From: Bradyrhizobium betae
GTDB lineage: Bacteria > Pseudomonadota > Alphaproteobacteria > Rhizobiales > Xanthobacteraceae
Assembly: GCF_008932115.1 (NCBI RefSeq)
Contig: NZ_CP044543.1
Span: 6,330,501 to 6,394,500 of the forward strand
Direction: 5' to 3'
DNA length: 64,000 nt
How positions within the stretch are numbered: position 1 is the stretch's first letter; each line of letters opens with the position of its first letter. The position numbers were made by a program, and so were the translations under genes. The notes under the pieces were generated by a model. The model saw only the letters and a list, made by a program, of their open reading frames with translations. It was not told where the DNA came from and searched no databases. Below, piece after piece: positions 28,129-39,578 of the stretch.

Positions 28129-29286
28129 TCAATCCGGCCGCCGGTCGGTGCGGATCAGGAACAGGGCGGCCAGCGCCGAGAGGCTGAGCGCGGACGAGAC
28201 CATCAGCACCCTGGCGCCCATGACGTCGATCAGCAGGCCGAAGGCCAGCGGCGCCACCGCCTGCGCCATTCGCGCCGGCGCGCCGATGACGCCGAGGCGA
28301 TAGCCGAAATCCTTCGGGCCGAAGATCGAGAGCGGCAGCGTGCCGCGCGCGATGGTCAGGATGCCGTTGCCGGAGCCGTGGAACAGCGCAAACGCGCTGG
28401 CCGCGGCGCCGCCGAAGATCGCCACGACCACGGCGCCGAGCGGATGAGTGAGGCAGGCGAGCCGCGTCGACCACAGTGGGTGGAAGCGGCTGAGGAAGCC
28501 GGCTTCGAGGATGCGCGCGCCCACTTGCGCCGGGCCGATCAGCGCGCCGGCGGCGATCGCCTCGACCGGCGTCGCGCCCGTCGCCTCCAGGATCCGCGGG
28601 AAATGCGCGGCCATCGCACCGGTGACGGTCCAGACCGCGGCGAAGATGAAGGCGAGCAGGATCATGGTGCGGTCGAGCGGCACGTGCGGCTTGTCGGCCA
28701 ATGCTGCCGCCTGCTTCGCGCCCTTGATCGCCGGCAGCATGAAGAAGTTGAGCGGCAGGCCGATCAGGATATTGGCGGCGGCCCAGGCGAAACAGGTGTC
28801 GCGCCAGCCGATATGCGACAGGCCCCAGGCGGTGAGCGGCCAGCCGACGGTGGAGGCAAAGCCCGCCATCAGCGTGATGCCGGTGATGGACCTGCGTGCC
28901 TCGGTGCCGTAGATGCGGCCGAGCGCGGCGAAGGCGGCGTCGTAGAGCCCCATCGCCATGCCGATGCCGAGCACAAGCCACGCGATCGCCATCACCACCA
29001 CGGACTGCGAGAGGCCGAGCAGCGCGAGGCCGGCTGCGATGATCAGGTTCGAGGCCGACAGCACCTGCCGTCCGCCGACGAGATCGATCTGCCGCCCGAT
29101 GCGCGGGCCCAGCATCGCGGAGATCACGAGCGAGGCGGAGAACGCGCCGAAGATCCAGTTGGAGGAGACGCCGAGGTCGCGCGCCATGGGATCGGCGAGC
29201 AATGCCGGCAGATAATAGCTGGAGGCCCAGGCGAGGGTCTGCGTGGTGCCGAGCGCAAGGATGATCGGAAGCTGGCGCTGGCTCAT
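28129..29286 (-). CDS. MFS transporter
   Basis: A 385-residue major facilitator with twelve likely helices, beginning QLPIILALGTTQTLAWASSYYLPALL. A typical loop 2-3 signature (GPRIGRQIDLVGGRQVLS) is present, and the C-half contains the usual second repeat (PLSIFGPKDFGYRLG). Substrate is unknown. The ATG at 29286 is chosen where the first helix follows closely; an ATG at 29325 would add 13 residues and has slightly better ribosome spacing. It is divergent from the adenylate cyclase gene. Confidence 0.87.
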   Translation of the reverse strand: MSQRQLPIILALGTTQTLAWASSYYLPALLADPMARDLGVSSNWIFGAFSASLVISAMLGPRIGRQIDLVGGRQVLSASNLIIAAGLALLGLSQSVVVMAIAWLVLGIGMAMGLYDAAFAALGRIYGTEARRSITGITLMAGFASTVGWPLTAWGLSHIGWRDTCFAWAAANILIGLPLNFFMLPAIKGAKQAAALADKPHVPLDRTMILLAFIFAAVWTVTGAMAAHFPRILEATGATPVEAIAAGALIGPAQVGARILEAGFLSRFHPLWSTRLACLTHPLGAVVVAIFGGAAASAFALFHGSGNGILTIARGTLPLSIFGPKDFGYRLGVIGAPARMAQAVAPLAFGLLIDVMGARVLMVSSALSLSALAALFLIRTDRRPD

Positions 29287-29455
29287 AGGCCAGTGTTTCT
29301 GGTCGGCGGTGTCATCGGCCAGCATTTGCAGCCTGCGGCGCCGGCGCGTCAACAGCGCTTGCGGCATATTCGACCTGCTGCGGACGGGAGCCTTGGTGGC
29401 GCGTGGTTCGCGCGCGGCCTTTCGCTCGTCACGAATGCACGCCATAATAGCCCGC

Positions 29456-30715
29456 ATGCAATTGACCTCGCGCCTTGCGCTGATGAACTGGCTGACCGGC
29501 CAGGGCCTTACGGGCTTGCCCGAAATCGAACTGCTGCGCGGCTTCTGCGAGCGATGCTGCGCCGAGGGCCTGGAACTCTCGCGCGGTCTCGTCGTCATCG
29601 ACACGCTGCATCCGATCTACGAAGGTCGCGGTTTCCGCTGGAGCGACCGTCCCAGCAACGAAAGCGACGCGTTCGAATATGGCTCGACCGCCGAAGGCGA
29701 CGCCGCCCAGAGCTGGCGCCGTTCGGTGTTCTTCCACATGCTCGAGCACGGCCAGGACGAGATGGTGATCGATCTCGCCGACGCGCCGTCGATGGATTTC
29801 TCGCAGATCGGCGAGCTCGCCGAGAAAGGCCACACGCACTATCTCGCCTTCGTGCATCGCTTCGGCGAGAACGGCGCGCTCGGCCTGATGGATTGCCTCT
29901 ATTCCTGCTGGACCACGCGCCGCCCTGAAGGTTTCGGCGAGGGCGAGCTTGCCGCGCTGCGCGATCTCGTGCCGGTGCTGGGGCTCGCGATCAAGTCGGC
30001 GCAGCAGATGGACATCGCGCGCACGCTCGGGCGCGTCTATCTCGGTCGCGACGCATCCGAACAGGTTCTGCGCGGGCGCATCTCGCGCGGCGTCACCGAG
30101 CGTATCAACGCCGTGCTCTGGTATTCGGATTTGCGCGGCTCGACCGGGATCAGCGAGAGCATCGGCCCCGACGAGATCATCCCGTTCCTCAACGATTACG
30201 CGCAGGCCGTGATCGACGCGATCCACGATGCCGGCGGCGACGTGCTGAAGCTGATCGGCGACGGCGTGCTGGCGATGTTCACGGCTGCGGACATGGCGGA
30301 TGCCCGCCGCGCCGCGCTGCGCGCCGAGCATCTGTTCCGAAGGAACGTCGCGGCGCTGAACGCGCGGCGGGAGGCGGACGGCCGCCCCACCACGTCGGCC
30401 TATATCGGGCTGCATGTCGGAGAGGTCTTCTACGGCAATATCGGCAGCGAGGACCGGCTCGACTTCACGGTGGTGGGGCCGACCGTCAACGAAGTGAGCC
30501 GCATCGCCTCGATGAGCCGCTCGGTCGACCGCGAGCTGCTGGCCTCGGCCGAGTTTTACAAGGGCCTCGACGCCGCCGGCCGCCGCTATCTCGTCTCCAC
30601 AGGCCGCTTCGCGCTGCGCGGCATCGGCCGCGCGCAGGATCTCTACACGCTCGATCCCGAGGTCGACGCAAGCGAGCCGGTGACGGGGAGCTACGAACGC
30701 TATCTGGCGAATTAG
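29456..30715 (+). CDS. class III adenylate/guanylate cyclase
   Basis: A 419-residue cytoplasmic protein. The N-terminal half (to about residue 200) resembles the sensor part of many rhizobial cyclases but has no named domain I can identify. The cyclase domain begins at NAVLWYSDLRGSTGISE, with the metal-binding Asp; the second metal motif is GGDVLKLIGDGVLAMF, and GLHVGEVFYGNIGS and FTVVGPTVNEVSRI follow. The choice of ATP over GTP cannot be settled by eye. The ATG at 29456 is chosen; an in-frame ATG seven codons upstream is possible. It is divergent from the MFS gene. Confidence 0.88.
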   Translation: MQLTSRLALMNWLTGQGLTGLPEIELLRGFCERCCAEGLELSRGLVVIDTLHPIYEGRGFRWSDRPSNESDAFEYGSTAEGDAAQSWRRSVFFHMLEHGQDEMVIDLADAPSMDFSQIGELAEKGHTHYLAFVHRFGENGALGLMDCLYSCWTTRRPEGFGEGELAALRDLVPVLGLAIKSAQQMDIARTLGRVYLGRDASEQVLRGRISRGVTERINAVLWYSDLRGSTGISESIGPDEIIPFLNDYAQAVIDAIHDAGGDVLKLIGDGVLAMFTAADMADARRAALRAEHLFRRNVAALNARREADGRPTTSAYIGLHVGEVFYGNIGSEDRLDFTVVGPTVNEVSRIASMSRSVDRELLASAEFYKGLDAAGRRYLVSTGRFALRGIGRAQDLYTLDPEVDASEPVTGSYERYLAN

Positions 30716-31239
30716 CGCTGGACCGCCGGCGCCGAGACATCAGGTGTTTTCGTTCGATCCTGGGCGGGCCATTGTTCGGACAGCGGCGGCATGGGCGTCT
30801 CCTTGCCGGTCATGCGTTCAACGGCGACGGCGTAGACGGTGATGATGTCCAGCCGCGGGAAGAACCCCTTCGGTCGCGTCGTGTCCGGTTTGCCGTATTT
30901 GGCCATGAGCGTTTCGCAGAAGCGCTGCTTGATGTCCCTGTCGTCCACGACCCTGATGCGGCCGAACAGGCATATGCTGCGATAGGCGAGACCGGAATCG
31001 CACTCGAACCGGCCATAGTCGAAGACACCGTCGTGCACGTCGATCTCGATGCAGACGCGCGGATTTCGCTCGATGTTTGCGCGCAAATGTCCTCGGGCGG
31101 CGGTCGTGTGCAGATAAACCTCGCCGTCGAGCCACAGATAAAGCAGCGGGATGCAATAGCGGAAACCGTCCTCGCTGACTGTCGCGAGATGGCCGGCATA
31201 TCCGCGCGCCAGCATCTCCAGGATACGCTCCTGCGACAT
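30712..31239 (-). CDS. pyridoxamine 5'-phosphate oxidase family protein
   Basis: A 175-residue split-barrel flavin-binding protein of the general stress/PNPOx-like type. The segment GYAGHLATVSEDGFRYCIPLLYLWLDGEVYLHTT is the typical FMN-barrel start. The ATG at 31239 has GAGGA seven bases upstream; an ATG at 31275 would add twelve residues. Its stop overlaps the last bases of the convergent cyclase gene. It is divergent from a MocR-type regulator, a pairing often seen for genes controlled by pyridoxal phosphate. Enzymatic activity is not proven. Confidence 0.83.
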   Translation of the reverse strand: MSQERILEMLARGYAGHLATVSEDGFRYCIPLLYLWLDGEVYLHTTAARGHLRANIERNPRVCIEIDVHDGVFDYGRFECDSGLAYRSICLFGRIRVVDDRDIKQRFCETLMAKYGKPDTTRPKGFFPRLDIITVYAVAVERMTGKETPMPPLSEQWPAQDRTKTPDVSAPAVQR

Positions 31240-31436
31240 GGCACGGTCCTCGCGACGAATTTGCGGTGAGCTCATGGTGCCAGCCGCTCCACGCCGCCAT
31301 GCGAACGAGCGGACATTTCGGGTTTCCTTGTTATCCGAAACAGGATAGAAAAATAGTGGTCTGAAGCAAAGGTCCACTTGATCCCATCGAGGCATACCAC
31401 TTTCCGCGTGCGGCTCACCCTGCTGGATGAGGACTC
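31240..31436. promoter_or_regulatory. divergent promoter region of the MocR/PNPOx-like pair
   Basis: This 197-base gap holds two candidate operators: an imperfect palindrome TATCCGAAACAGGATA near 31331-31346, and AGTGGTCTGAAGCAAAGGTCCACT near 31354-31377, whose outer five bases AGTGG/CCACT pair and whose inner TGGTCT/AGGTCC resemble repeated half-sites. The second lies between both genes where a MocR dimer could act. No experimental site is known to me. Confidence 0.4.
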
Positions 31437-32921
31437 GTGAAGATCGCGCAGAGCTGGGCAGAACTCTATTCCTTCAGCGTCGATCGTGCGGCGGAGACGC
31501 CGGTGTTCCGCCAGATCTATCTCGAGCTACGATCGGCCATCCTGTCCGGCGCGCTTCGCCCTGCGGCAAAGCTGCCCTCGACGCGCGACCTCGCCGTGCA
31601 ACTCGGCGTCTCGCGGACTGCAGTCGTTTCGGCCTTCGAGCAACTGCTGGCCGAAGGTTATGCCGTCGGCAGGAAGGGCGCCGGGACCTACGTTGCCTCC
31701 GATCTGCCTGAACCGTTCGCGGCGCCTCATGGCCGTAAAGCGCGGGCGGTGCCGGCCGCGGCAAGTGCGGCCTCCTTTCACGGGCTCGGCGATTTCGTCG
31801 ATGTGACGGCGCAGAACGACGAGCGTCCCTTCAACCTGGGACGCACCCTTTTGGATGCACGTAGCGCCGAATTGTGGCGCAAGCTCACCGCGCGCACGCT
31901 ACGGTCGTTCGAGCGACTTCATCTTGGCTATGGCGATCCGCGTGGCATGTCCGAACTGCGGAAGTCGGTTTGCGATTATCTGCGCGCCGCACGCGGCGTG
32001 CGCTGCGAGCCCGACCAGATCGTGATCACCGCCGGCACCCAGCAGGCCATCGACATCGTCGCGCGTGTTGTGCCGGGGCCGGACAAGGCGGTCTGGATCG
32101 AGGACCCCGGCTATCCCTTGACGCGCCTGACGCTCGCCGCGTCAGGCGCGAAGGTCTACCCCATCCCGGTTGACCAGCATGGTGTCAACGTCACGGAAGG
32201 AATCCGCCGCGCCCCGAAGGCGCGTGCCGTTTTCATTACGGCCTCGCACCAGTTTCCAACCGGCGTTCCCCTGTCGATGGCGCGCCGGCTCGAGCTTCTG
32301 GCCTGGTCCCGTGAGTCCGGCGCATGGATCATCGAGGACGATTACGCCAGCGAATTCCGCTACGGCGGCCGGCCGCTCGCGTCACTGCAGGGACTGGACG
32401 AGGCCGGGCGTGTCATCTACGTCGGAACGCTCAACAAGGCGCTCTTCCCGGGACTGCGGCTCGGCTACGCCGTGCTGCCGGATCCGCTCGTGCAGAGCTT
32501 CGTTGCCGCGCGCTACCTGATGGACCGTCAGCCCTCGAGCCTCTGCCAGTCCGTTGTCGCAGCCTTTATGGAAGAGGGGCACTTCGCGGCCCACGTCCGC
32601 AGAATGCGGGACGTGTACCGCCGCCAGCGCGACACGCTCGTTGCGGCACTGAGCCGGCGTCTGGGCGATCATCTGTCGGTCGAGCCGCCGGATCAGGGCA
32701 TGCACCTCGTTGCCTATACGCGACGGGGACTTTCCGACGTGAAGATCGAGCGGGCCGCGCGCGACCACGGCGTCGTCGTTCGTGCGATGAGCCGCCTCTA
32801 TATCGAGGCGCCGGCGCGGTCGGCGCTGATGCTGGGCTTCAGTGGTTACCCCCAACAGACCATTGCGCCGGCGGTCGCCCGGCTGGCAGGGGCGATCGCC
32901 GCCGGCGCGGTTTCAGGCTAG
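31437..32921 (+). CDS. MocR-type GntR regulator with aminotransferase domain (PdxR-like)
   Basis: A 494-residue transcription factor. Residues about 20-90 form a GntR winged helix (VFRQIYLELRSAILSGALRPAAKLPSTRDLAVQLGVSRTAVVSAFEQLLAEGY region). The rest is an aminotransferase-I fold with the PLP lysine in YVGTLNKALFPGLRLGY and the FxxEFRYGG motif. Such proteins use PLP as effector and often regulate vitamin B6 genes. The GTG start at 31437 has GAGG just upstream. It is divergent from a PNPOx-family gene, which is its likely target. Confidence 0.92.
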   Translation: MKIAQSWAELYSFSVDRAAETPVFRQIYLELRSAILSGALRPAAKLPSTRDLAVQLGVSRTAVVSAFEQLLAEGYAVGRKGAGTYVASDLPEPFAAPHGRKARAVPAAASAASFHGLGDFVDVTAQNDERPFNLGRTLLDARSAELWRKLTARTLRSFERLHLGYGDPRGMSELRKSVCDYLRAARGVRCEPDQIVITAGTQQAIDIVARVVPGPDKAVWIEDPGYPLTRLTLAASGAKVYPIPVDQHGVNVTEGIRRAPKARAVFITASHQFPTGVPLSMARRLELLAWSRESGAWIIEDDYASEFRYGGRPLASLQGLDEAGRVIYVGTLNKALFPGLRLGYAVLPDPLVQSFVAARYLMDRQPSSLCQSVVAAFMEEGHFAAHVRRMRDVYRRQRDTLVAALSRRLGDHLSVEPPDQGMHLVAYTRRGLSDVKIERAARDHGVVVRAMSRLYIEAPARSALMLGFSGYPQQTIAPAVARLAGAIAAGAVSG

Positions 32922-34162
32922 CCCCGCGCGGCCACTTCATCTCCCACCATGGCCGGTTGCCGATCCAGCGCAACTGCGGGCGACAGCCAGATCACCAGTG
33001 CCTGCACGCCGAACACGGCCGCAGCGAGATAGAGGCACGCTTCCGCACTCCAGACGCCGCCGACGATGGCGCCAAGCGCCGAGCCGAGCGGGCGGGCGCC
33101 ATAGCTCATGATGTTGATGGCGGAGACGCGCCCGAGCAGGCGCGGCGGTGTCACGGACTGGCGCAGCGTTGTGGTCGAAATCACCCACAGGATCGGTCCG
33201 ACACCGAGCAGGAAGAAGCTCAAGGCCGCGAGCCAGGGCGAGGGGACCAGCACCGTCAGCGCCATTACCACTGCCGCGACGAATCCGGTGACAGGGCCGA
33301 GGCCGACCACCGTTCCGAAGGCGATGCGCGTCATCACCCGCGTTGCCAGCAGCGCGCCGATCACCATGCCGATGCCGTACATCGTCAGCACGGTGCCGAC
33401 ACCCGCCGCCGTCAGGCCGAGATGGCGCACGGCGTAGGGCACGAACACCGCGACCTGCAGGAACCAGCCGGTGTTGAAGATGAACTGGGTGATGAACACC
33501 GGCCGCAGCAACGGATGGTGAAACACGAAGGCCGCGCCTTCGCGAATGTCCTGGAACGGATGACGCCGCGGCGGGGGCGTCCGCGCGGGCTCGTAGATGC
33601 CGGAGAGCAGCACCACGGCGATGGCCGAGAGCCCGGCGGCAAAGCTGAAGGCCAGGCTCGCCCCCCACCAGCCGACCAATGCACCGCCGAGTGCAGGACC
33701 ACTGGCGAAGGCGATGGTGCGTGCAAGCTCGATCCGCGCATTGGCCGCCGGCAGAAGGTCCGCGCTCACCAGCGACGGCACCAGCGCCGGTGCGGCCACG
33801 CTGTAGACGACGGTGCCGCACACGGCGGCAAAGCCGAGCAGCGCCAGCAGCGGCAGATTGAGCGCGCCGAGCGCAAGCAGCAACACGATGGCGGCCAGCG
33901 CCACCGCGCGGAGCGCCTCGGCGCCAGCCATCAGCGAGCGGCGCGAGATCCGGTCGGCCAGCAGGCCGGCGGGAATCGCGAACAGGACGAAGGGCAGGGT
34001 GAGCGCGGTCTGGAGCAGCCCGGTCTGGCCCTCGGCGACCCCAAGCGTCAGCACCGCGACGATGGGAGCCGCCGCCAGCGCGATCTGCTCGGCCGACTGT
34101 GCCGCCAGATTGGACCAGGCCAGACGGCTGAATGTGTCGGGAAGGCGCGGGGAATTTGACAT
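32918..34162 (-). CDS. MFS transporter, EntS-like exporter
   Basis: A 414-residue major facilitator with twelve likely helices, of the EntS/multidrug-exporter type. The N-terminal SRLAWSNLAAQSAEQIALAAAPI and the loop LLADRISRRSLMAGAEALRA are typical of that branch, as is the central loop FQDIREGAAFVFHHPLLRPVFI. Substrate is unknown. Its stop overlaps the convergent MocR gene by four bases. The 165-base gap to mntH lies upstream. Confidence 0.88.
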   Translation of the reverse strand: MSNSPRLPDTFSRLAWSNLAAQSAEQIALAAAPIVAVLTLGVAEGQTGLLQTALTLPFVLFAIPAGLLADRISRRSLMAGAEALRAVALAAIVLLLALGALNLPLLALLGFAAVCGTVVYSVAAPALVPSLVSADLLPAANARIELARTIAFASGPALGGALVGWWGASLAFSFAAGLSAIAVVLLSGIYEPARTPPPRRHPFQDIREGAAFVFHHPLLRPVFITQFIFNTGWFLQVAVFVPYAVRHLGLTAAGVGTVLTMYGIGMVIGALLATRVMTRIAFGTVVGLGPVTGFVAAVVMALTVLVPSPWLAALSFFLLGVGPILWVISTTTLRQSVTPPRLLGRVSAINIMSYGARPLGSALGAIVGGVWSAEACLYLAAAVFGVQALVIWLSPAVALDRQPAMVGDEVAARG

Positions 34163-34282
34163 GGCTCATTTCCTGCAAAGTCGGGTTGGCGCCACTATTC
34201 GGTTCCGACGACGGCAACCCACCCGCTTCCCGACAAGGCGGTGAACAGCGATGGGAGGGGAACCTATGCGGCTAGATGCAGT

Positions 34283-34297
34283 TGCAAATGAGTTGCA
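34283..34297. promoter_or_regulatory. Fur/Mur-like palindrome upstream of mntH
   Basis: TGCAAATGAGTTGCA has perfect outer TGCAA/TTGCA arms around five bases. It lies about 30 bases before the mntH start, where a repressor could block transcription. Bradyrhizobium mntH is known to be controlled by manganese through a Fur-family protein (Mur), and this palindrome resembles Mur-responsive sites. The assignment is by resemblance. Confidence 0.55.
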
Positions 34298-34327
34298 ATA
34301 AAGTTCAACTTCAGTATTCTTCCCCCC

Positions 34328-35692
34328 ATGGATGCTCGATCGCCCGATTTGACCCAAAAACTCCCCCGAGATGCCGCCGGCTGGCGCACGGATGCGCCGG
34401 CCACAAAGAGCCTTGCCGAGCTGAACGGCTCGGTCGCACTCCCCATTGCGGGCGTGTGGTGGCGCCGGCTGCTCGCCTTCGTAGGTCCGGGCTATCTGGT
34501 CTCGGTCGGCTATATGGACCCCGGCAATTGGGCCACCGATCTCGCCGGCGGCTCGAAGTTCGGCTACACGTTGCTCTCGGTCATCCTGCTCTCGAATTTG
34601 ATGGCGATCCTGCTGCAGTCGCTGGCGGCGCGGCTCGGCATCGTCACCGACCGCGATCTCGCGCAGGCCTGCCGCGCGACGTATTCGCCGGCCACGAACT
34701 TTCTGCTCTGGCTCGCCTGCGAGGCGGCGATCATCGCCTGCGATCTCGCCGAAGTCATCGGTACCGCGATCGCGCTGAAACTGCTGTTCGGCATTCCCCT
34801 GATCGGCGGCGCGCTGATCGCCGCGCTGGATGCCTTCCTGCTGCTGCTCCTGATGAACCGCGGTTTCCGCTTCCTCGAAGCCTTCGTGATGGCGCTGCTC
34901 GCCGTGATCGCGGTCTGCTTCGCGGTCCAGATCGTGGCCGCGGCGCCGCCGGTCGCGGAGGTCCTGCGCGGCTTCATGCCGAAGACCGAGATCTTCACCA
35001 ACCCGGAGATGCTCTACATCGCGATCGGCATCATCGGCGCGACCGTGATGCCGCACAATCTCTACCTGCACTCCTCGATCGTGCAGACGCGCGCCTATGA
35101 GCGCAACGACACCGGCCGGCGCGAAGCGATCAAATGGGCGACGACGGACTCGACCATCGCCCTGATGCTGGCGCTGTTCATCAACGCCGCGATCCTGGTG
35201 GTCGCCGCCGCGACCTTCCACAAGAGCGGCCATTCCGACGTGGCCGAGATCGGCCAGGCGTTCGAGCTGCTCTCGCCCTTGCTCGGGCTCGGCATCGCCT
35301 CGACATTGTTCGCGGTGGCGTTGCTCGCCTCGGGCCTCAACTCGACGGTGACGGCGACGCTCGCCGGCCAGATCGTGATGGAGGGGTTTCTCGATTTGCG
35401 CCTGCCGAGCTGGGCGCGGCGCCTGCTGACGCGTGGCATCGCCATCATTCCGGTGATCGTGGTCACCGCGATCTACGGCGAGCGCGGCACGGCCGATTTG
35501 CTCGTGTTCAGCCAGGTCGTGCTGTCGATGCAGTTGCCCTTCGCGGTCATCCCGCTGGTCCGGTTCGTCTCGGACCGCCGCAAGATGGGCCAGTTCGTGA
35601 TTCCCACGTGGGTCGCCGCGATCGCCTGGATCGTCGCGGGCATCATCGTGGTTCTGAATTTGAAGCTGCTGGTGGATACGCTGTTCGGGTGA
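34328..35692 (+). CDS. mntH: NRAMP family Mn(II)/Fe(II) transporter
   Basis: A 454-residue inner-membrane proton-coupled importer for manganese and iron. The metal-site motif DPGNWATD in helix 1 and MPHNLYLHS in helix 6 are intact, and eleven membrane segments are visible. The N-terminal 40 residues are a hydrophilic cytoplasmic extension. A Fur/Mur-like palindrome lies upstream, and in Bradyrhizobium this gene is the main manganese uptake route. A palindromic repeat follows 12 bases after the stop, between it and convergent bpt. Confidence 0.95.
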   Translation: MDARSPDLTQKLPRDAAGWRTDAPATKSLAELNGSVALPIAGVWWRRLLAFVGPGYLVSVGYMDPGNWATDLAGGSKFGYTLLSVILLSNLMAILLQSLAARLGIVTDRDLAQACRATYSPATNFLLWLACEAAIIACDLAEVIGTAIALKLLFGIPLIGGALIAALDAFLLLLLMNRGFRFLEAFVMALLAVIAVCFAVQIVAAAPPVAEVLRGFMPKTEIFTNPEMLYIAIGIIGATVMPHNLYLHSSIVQTRAYERNDTGRREAIKWATTDSTIALMLALFINAAILVVAAATFHKSGHSDVAEIGQAFELLSPLLGLGIASTLFAVALLASGLNSTVTATLAGQIVMEGFLDLRLPSWARRLLTRGIAIIPVIVVTAIYGERGTADLLVFSQVVLSMQLPFAVIPLVRFVSDRRKMGQFVIPTWVAAIAWIVAGIIVVLNLKLLVDTLFG

Positions 35693-35704
35693 GGACGCTG
35701 CGGT

Positions 35705-35809
35705 TGTCGTCGTCCGGCTTGACCGGACGACCCAGTATTCCAGAGACGCTTGTGATTGGGCCGAGACACCGCGGCGTACTGGATGCCCCGGTCAAGCCGG
35801 GGCATGACG
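35705..35809. repeat. TGTCAT...ATGACA palindrome, copy 3
   Basis: This copy fills the gap between convergent mntH and bpt. Left arm: TGTCGT, hairpin CGTCCGG-CTTGA-CCGGACG, then ACCCAGTA. Right arm: TACTGGAT, hairpin GCCCCGG-TCAAG-CCGGGGC, then ATGACG. Both stems pair perfectly though their sequences differ. It ends six bases from the bpt stop. Confidence 0.9.
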
Positions 35810-35814
35810 GAGAG

Positions 35815-36591
35815 CTAATCCTGCGGCTCTGACGACGCATCGCCCTGCGCGTCGATGCGCAGCCAGCCTGAGGGCGCGAGGCGCTGCTGCGGCAGGAAGC
35901 GGGCCTTGTAGTCCATCTTCTTGGAGCCTTCGATCCAATAGCCGAGATAGACGTAGGGAAGGCCCTGACGTCGCGCCCGCGCGATGTGGTCGAGGATCAT
36001 GAAGGTGCCCATCGAGCGGCTGACCTGGCTCGGCTCGAAGAACGAATACACCATCGACAGGCCGTCGCTGAGCACATCGGTCAGCGCCACCGCGATTAGC
36101 TCCTCGCCGCGGCCGGTGATGCCGCTGTCGGGGCCGCGCTTGCGGTACTCGATGATGCGGGTCTCGACATGGCTGTCTTCGACCATCATCGCGTAGTCCA
36201 GCACGGTCATGTCGGCCATGCCGCCGTGGCGGTGCCGGGAGTCGAGATAGGCGCGGAACACCGAATATTGCTCGGAGGTCGGCACCGCGCTGCGCTGCTC
36301 GCCGATGATGTCGGCGTTGCGCGCGACGACTTTGCGGAAGTTGCGGGAGGGCCGAAACTCGTTGGCGACCACCCGGACCGAGACGCAGGCGCGGCACTGG
36401 TCGCAGGCCGGCCGGTAGGCGATCGACTGGCTGCGGCGGAATCCGCCATGGGTCAGGAGGTCGTTCAGGTCGCCGGCGCGCTCGCCCACCAGGTGCGTAA
36501 ACACCTTGCGCTCATGCCGGCCCGGCAGATACGGGCAGGGGGATGGCGCCGTGAGGTAAAATTGGGGGGTGTCGCGCGAGTGCTGGGTCAA
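35815..36591 (-). CDS. bpt: aspartate/glutamate leucyl-tRNA-protein transferase
   Basis: Bpt moves leucine from leucyl-tRNA to N-terminal Asp or Glu of proteins, marking them for ClpS/ClpAP degradation (N-degron pathway). The 258-residue protein has the N-terminal [28 protein letters not shown] with the cysteine pair, and the [18 protein letters not shown] block near the C-terminus. The length is normal. The RDD-family gene lies upstream on the same strand, 130 bases away. Confidence 0.94.
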   Translation of the reverse strand: MTQHSRDTPQFYLTAPSPCPYLPGRHERKVFTHLVGERAGDLNDLLTHGGFRRSQSIAYRPACDQCRACVSVRVVANEFRPSRNFRKVVARNADIIGEQRSAVPTSEQYSVFRAYLDSRHRHGGMADMTVLDYAMMVEDSHVETRIIEYRKRGPDSGITGRGEELIAVALTDVLSDGLSMVYSFFEPSQVSRSMGTFMILDHIARARRQGLPYVYLGYWIEGSKKMDYKARFLPQQRLAPSGWLRIDAQGDASSEPQD

Positions 36592-36721
36592 GGGACGTCG
36601 TGGGCCTCCGAAGTGGGTGTCAGCATCGCGCTACGAAAGCCCCCGGTCAATTGGTCCGCTCGGCAGATCAGATCAGTCAGCTTAGCGGGTCCTGGTTGAT
36701 AGGTCCTTGATCACTGGGTTC

Positions 36722-37270
36722 TCAATAGGTCCTTGCCGCCTGAGACACCGGCGCCCGGACCGAATTGTTGACGATGACCGTTCCCAGCACGAAATCGTGC
36801 AGCAGGCGCCGGCGGCCATTGAACAGGCCGACCAGCACCACGAAGGGCGACAGGAAGGAGACCGTCACCCAGAACAGCACGGCGTGGGTGGCGCCGAGCA
36901 CGAAATAGCCCGGAGCGCCGTACCAGGTGCGCAATTCGAGGTCCATCAGGCGCATGCCGATCGTCGCCGACGACGGACCGCCGATGCAGGCGCCGTAATA
37001 GACGATGGCCCAGATCACGGATGCGGGCCAAGCCAGCCAGAACAGCGCCCAGCCGATGCCGAGCGTGACCACGCCGAACAGGGCGATGAAGAGGTATCCG
37101 AGGATCACCGGAACGGAGATCACGACCATGTCGACCAGGAAGGCGAACACCCGCCGCGTCGCGACGCCGCGGAACAGCTCCGGATGCAGATAGGGATCAT
37201 AGGCGTGCGGCCGAACCCCGCCGTCATTGCGCCAGGCGTTGCCTGAATTGCCCGAGTCCGAATACGACAT
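36722..37270 (-). CDS. RDD family membrane protein
   Basis: A 182-residue inner-membrane protein with the RDD-domain pattern: VATRRVFAFLVDMVVIS in the first helix (conserved Arg and Asp), helices around FLFIALFGVVTLGIGWALFWLA, GMRLMDLELRTWYG in the middle loop, and a final RRLLHDFVLGTVIV segment. Function is unknown for most members; some may be ion transporters. The ATG at 37270 has GGAGG upstream. It is on the same strand as hemB and bpt and may be part of one transcript. Confidence 0.88.
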   Translation of the reverse strand: MSYSDSGNSGNAWRNDGGVRPHAYDPYLHPELFRGVATRRVFAFLVDMVVISVPVILGYLFIALFGVVTLGIGWALFWLAWPASVIWAIVYYGACIGGPSSATIGMRLMDLELRTWYGAPGYFVLGATHAVLFWVTVSFLSPFVVLVGLFNGRRRLLHDFVLGTVIVNNSVRAPVSQAARTY

Positions 37271-37398
37271 GGTCCGTCCTCCCAGGGAAAACTCCCGTGG
37301 CAGGACATGGGAACAAGCCATCCCCGTGCCAAGGGCGCGCTGGGATCAACTAGCCGAAATATTCCGGCGATTCGGGGGCGCTGGGAGGCCGAGTGGGC

Positions 37399-39578
<2,180 letters not shown>

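Noticed and set aside
28039..29928. 629-codon plus-strand frame opposite the MFS gene
   Set aside because: It is antisense to a clear twelve-helix transporter and runs into the cyclase gene in a different frame.
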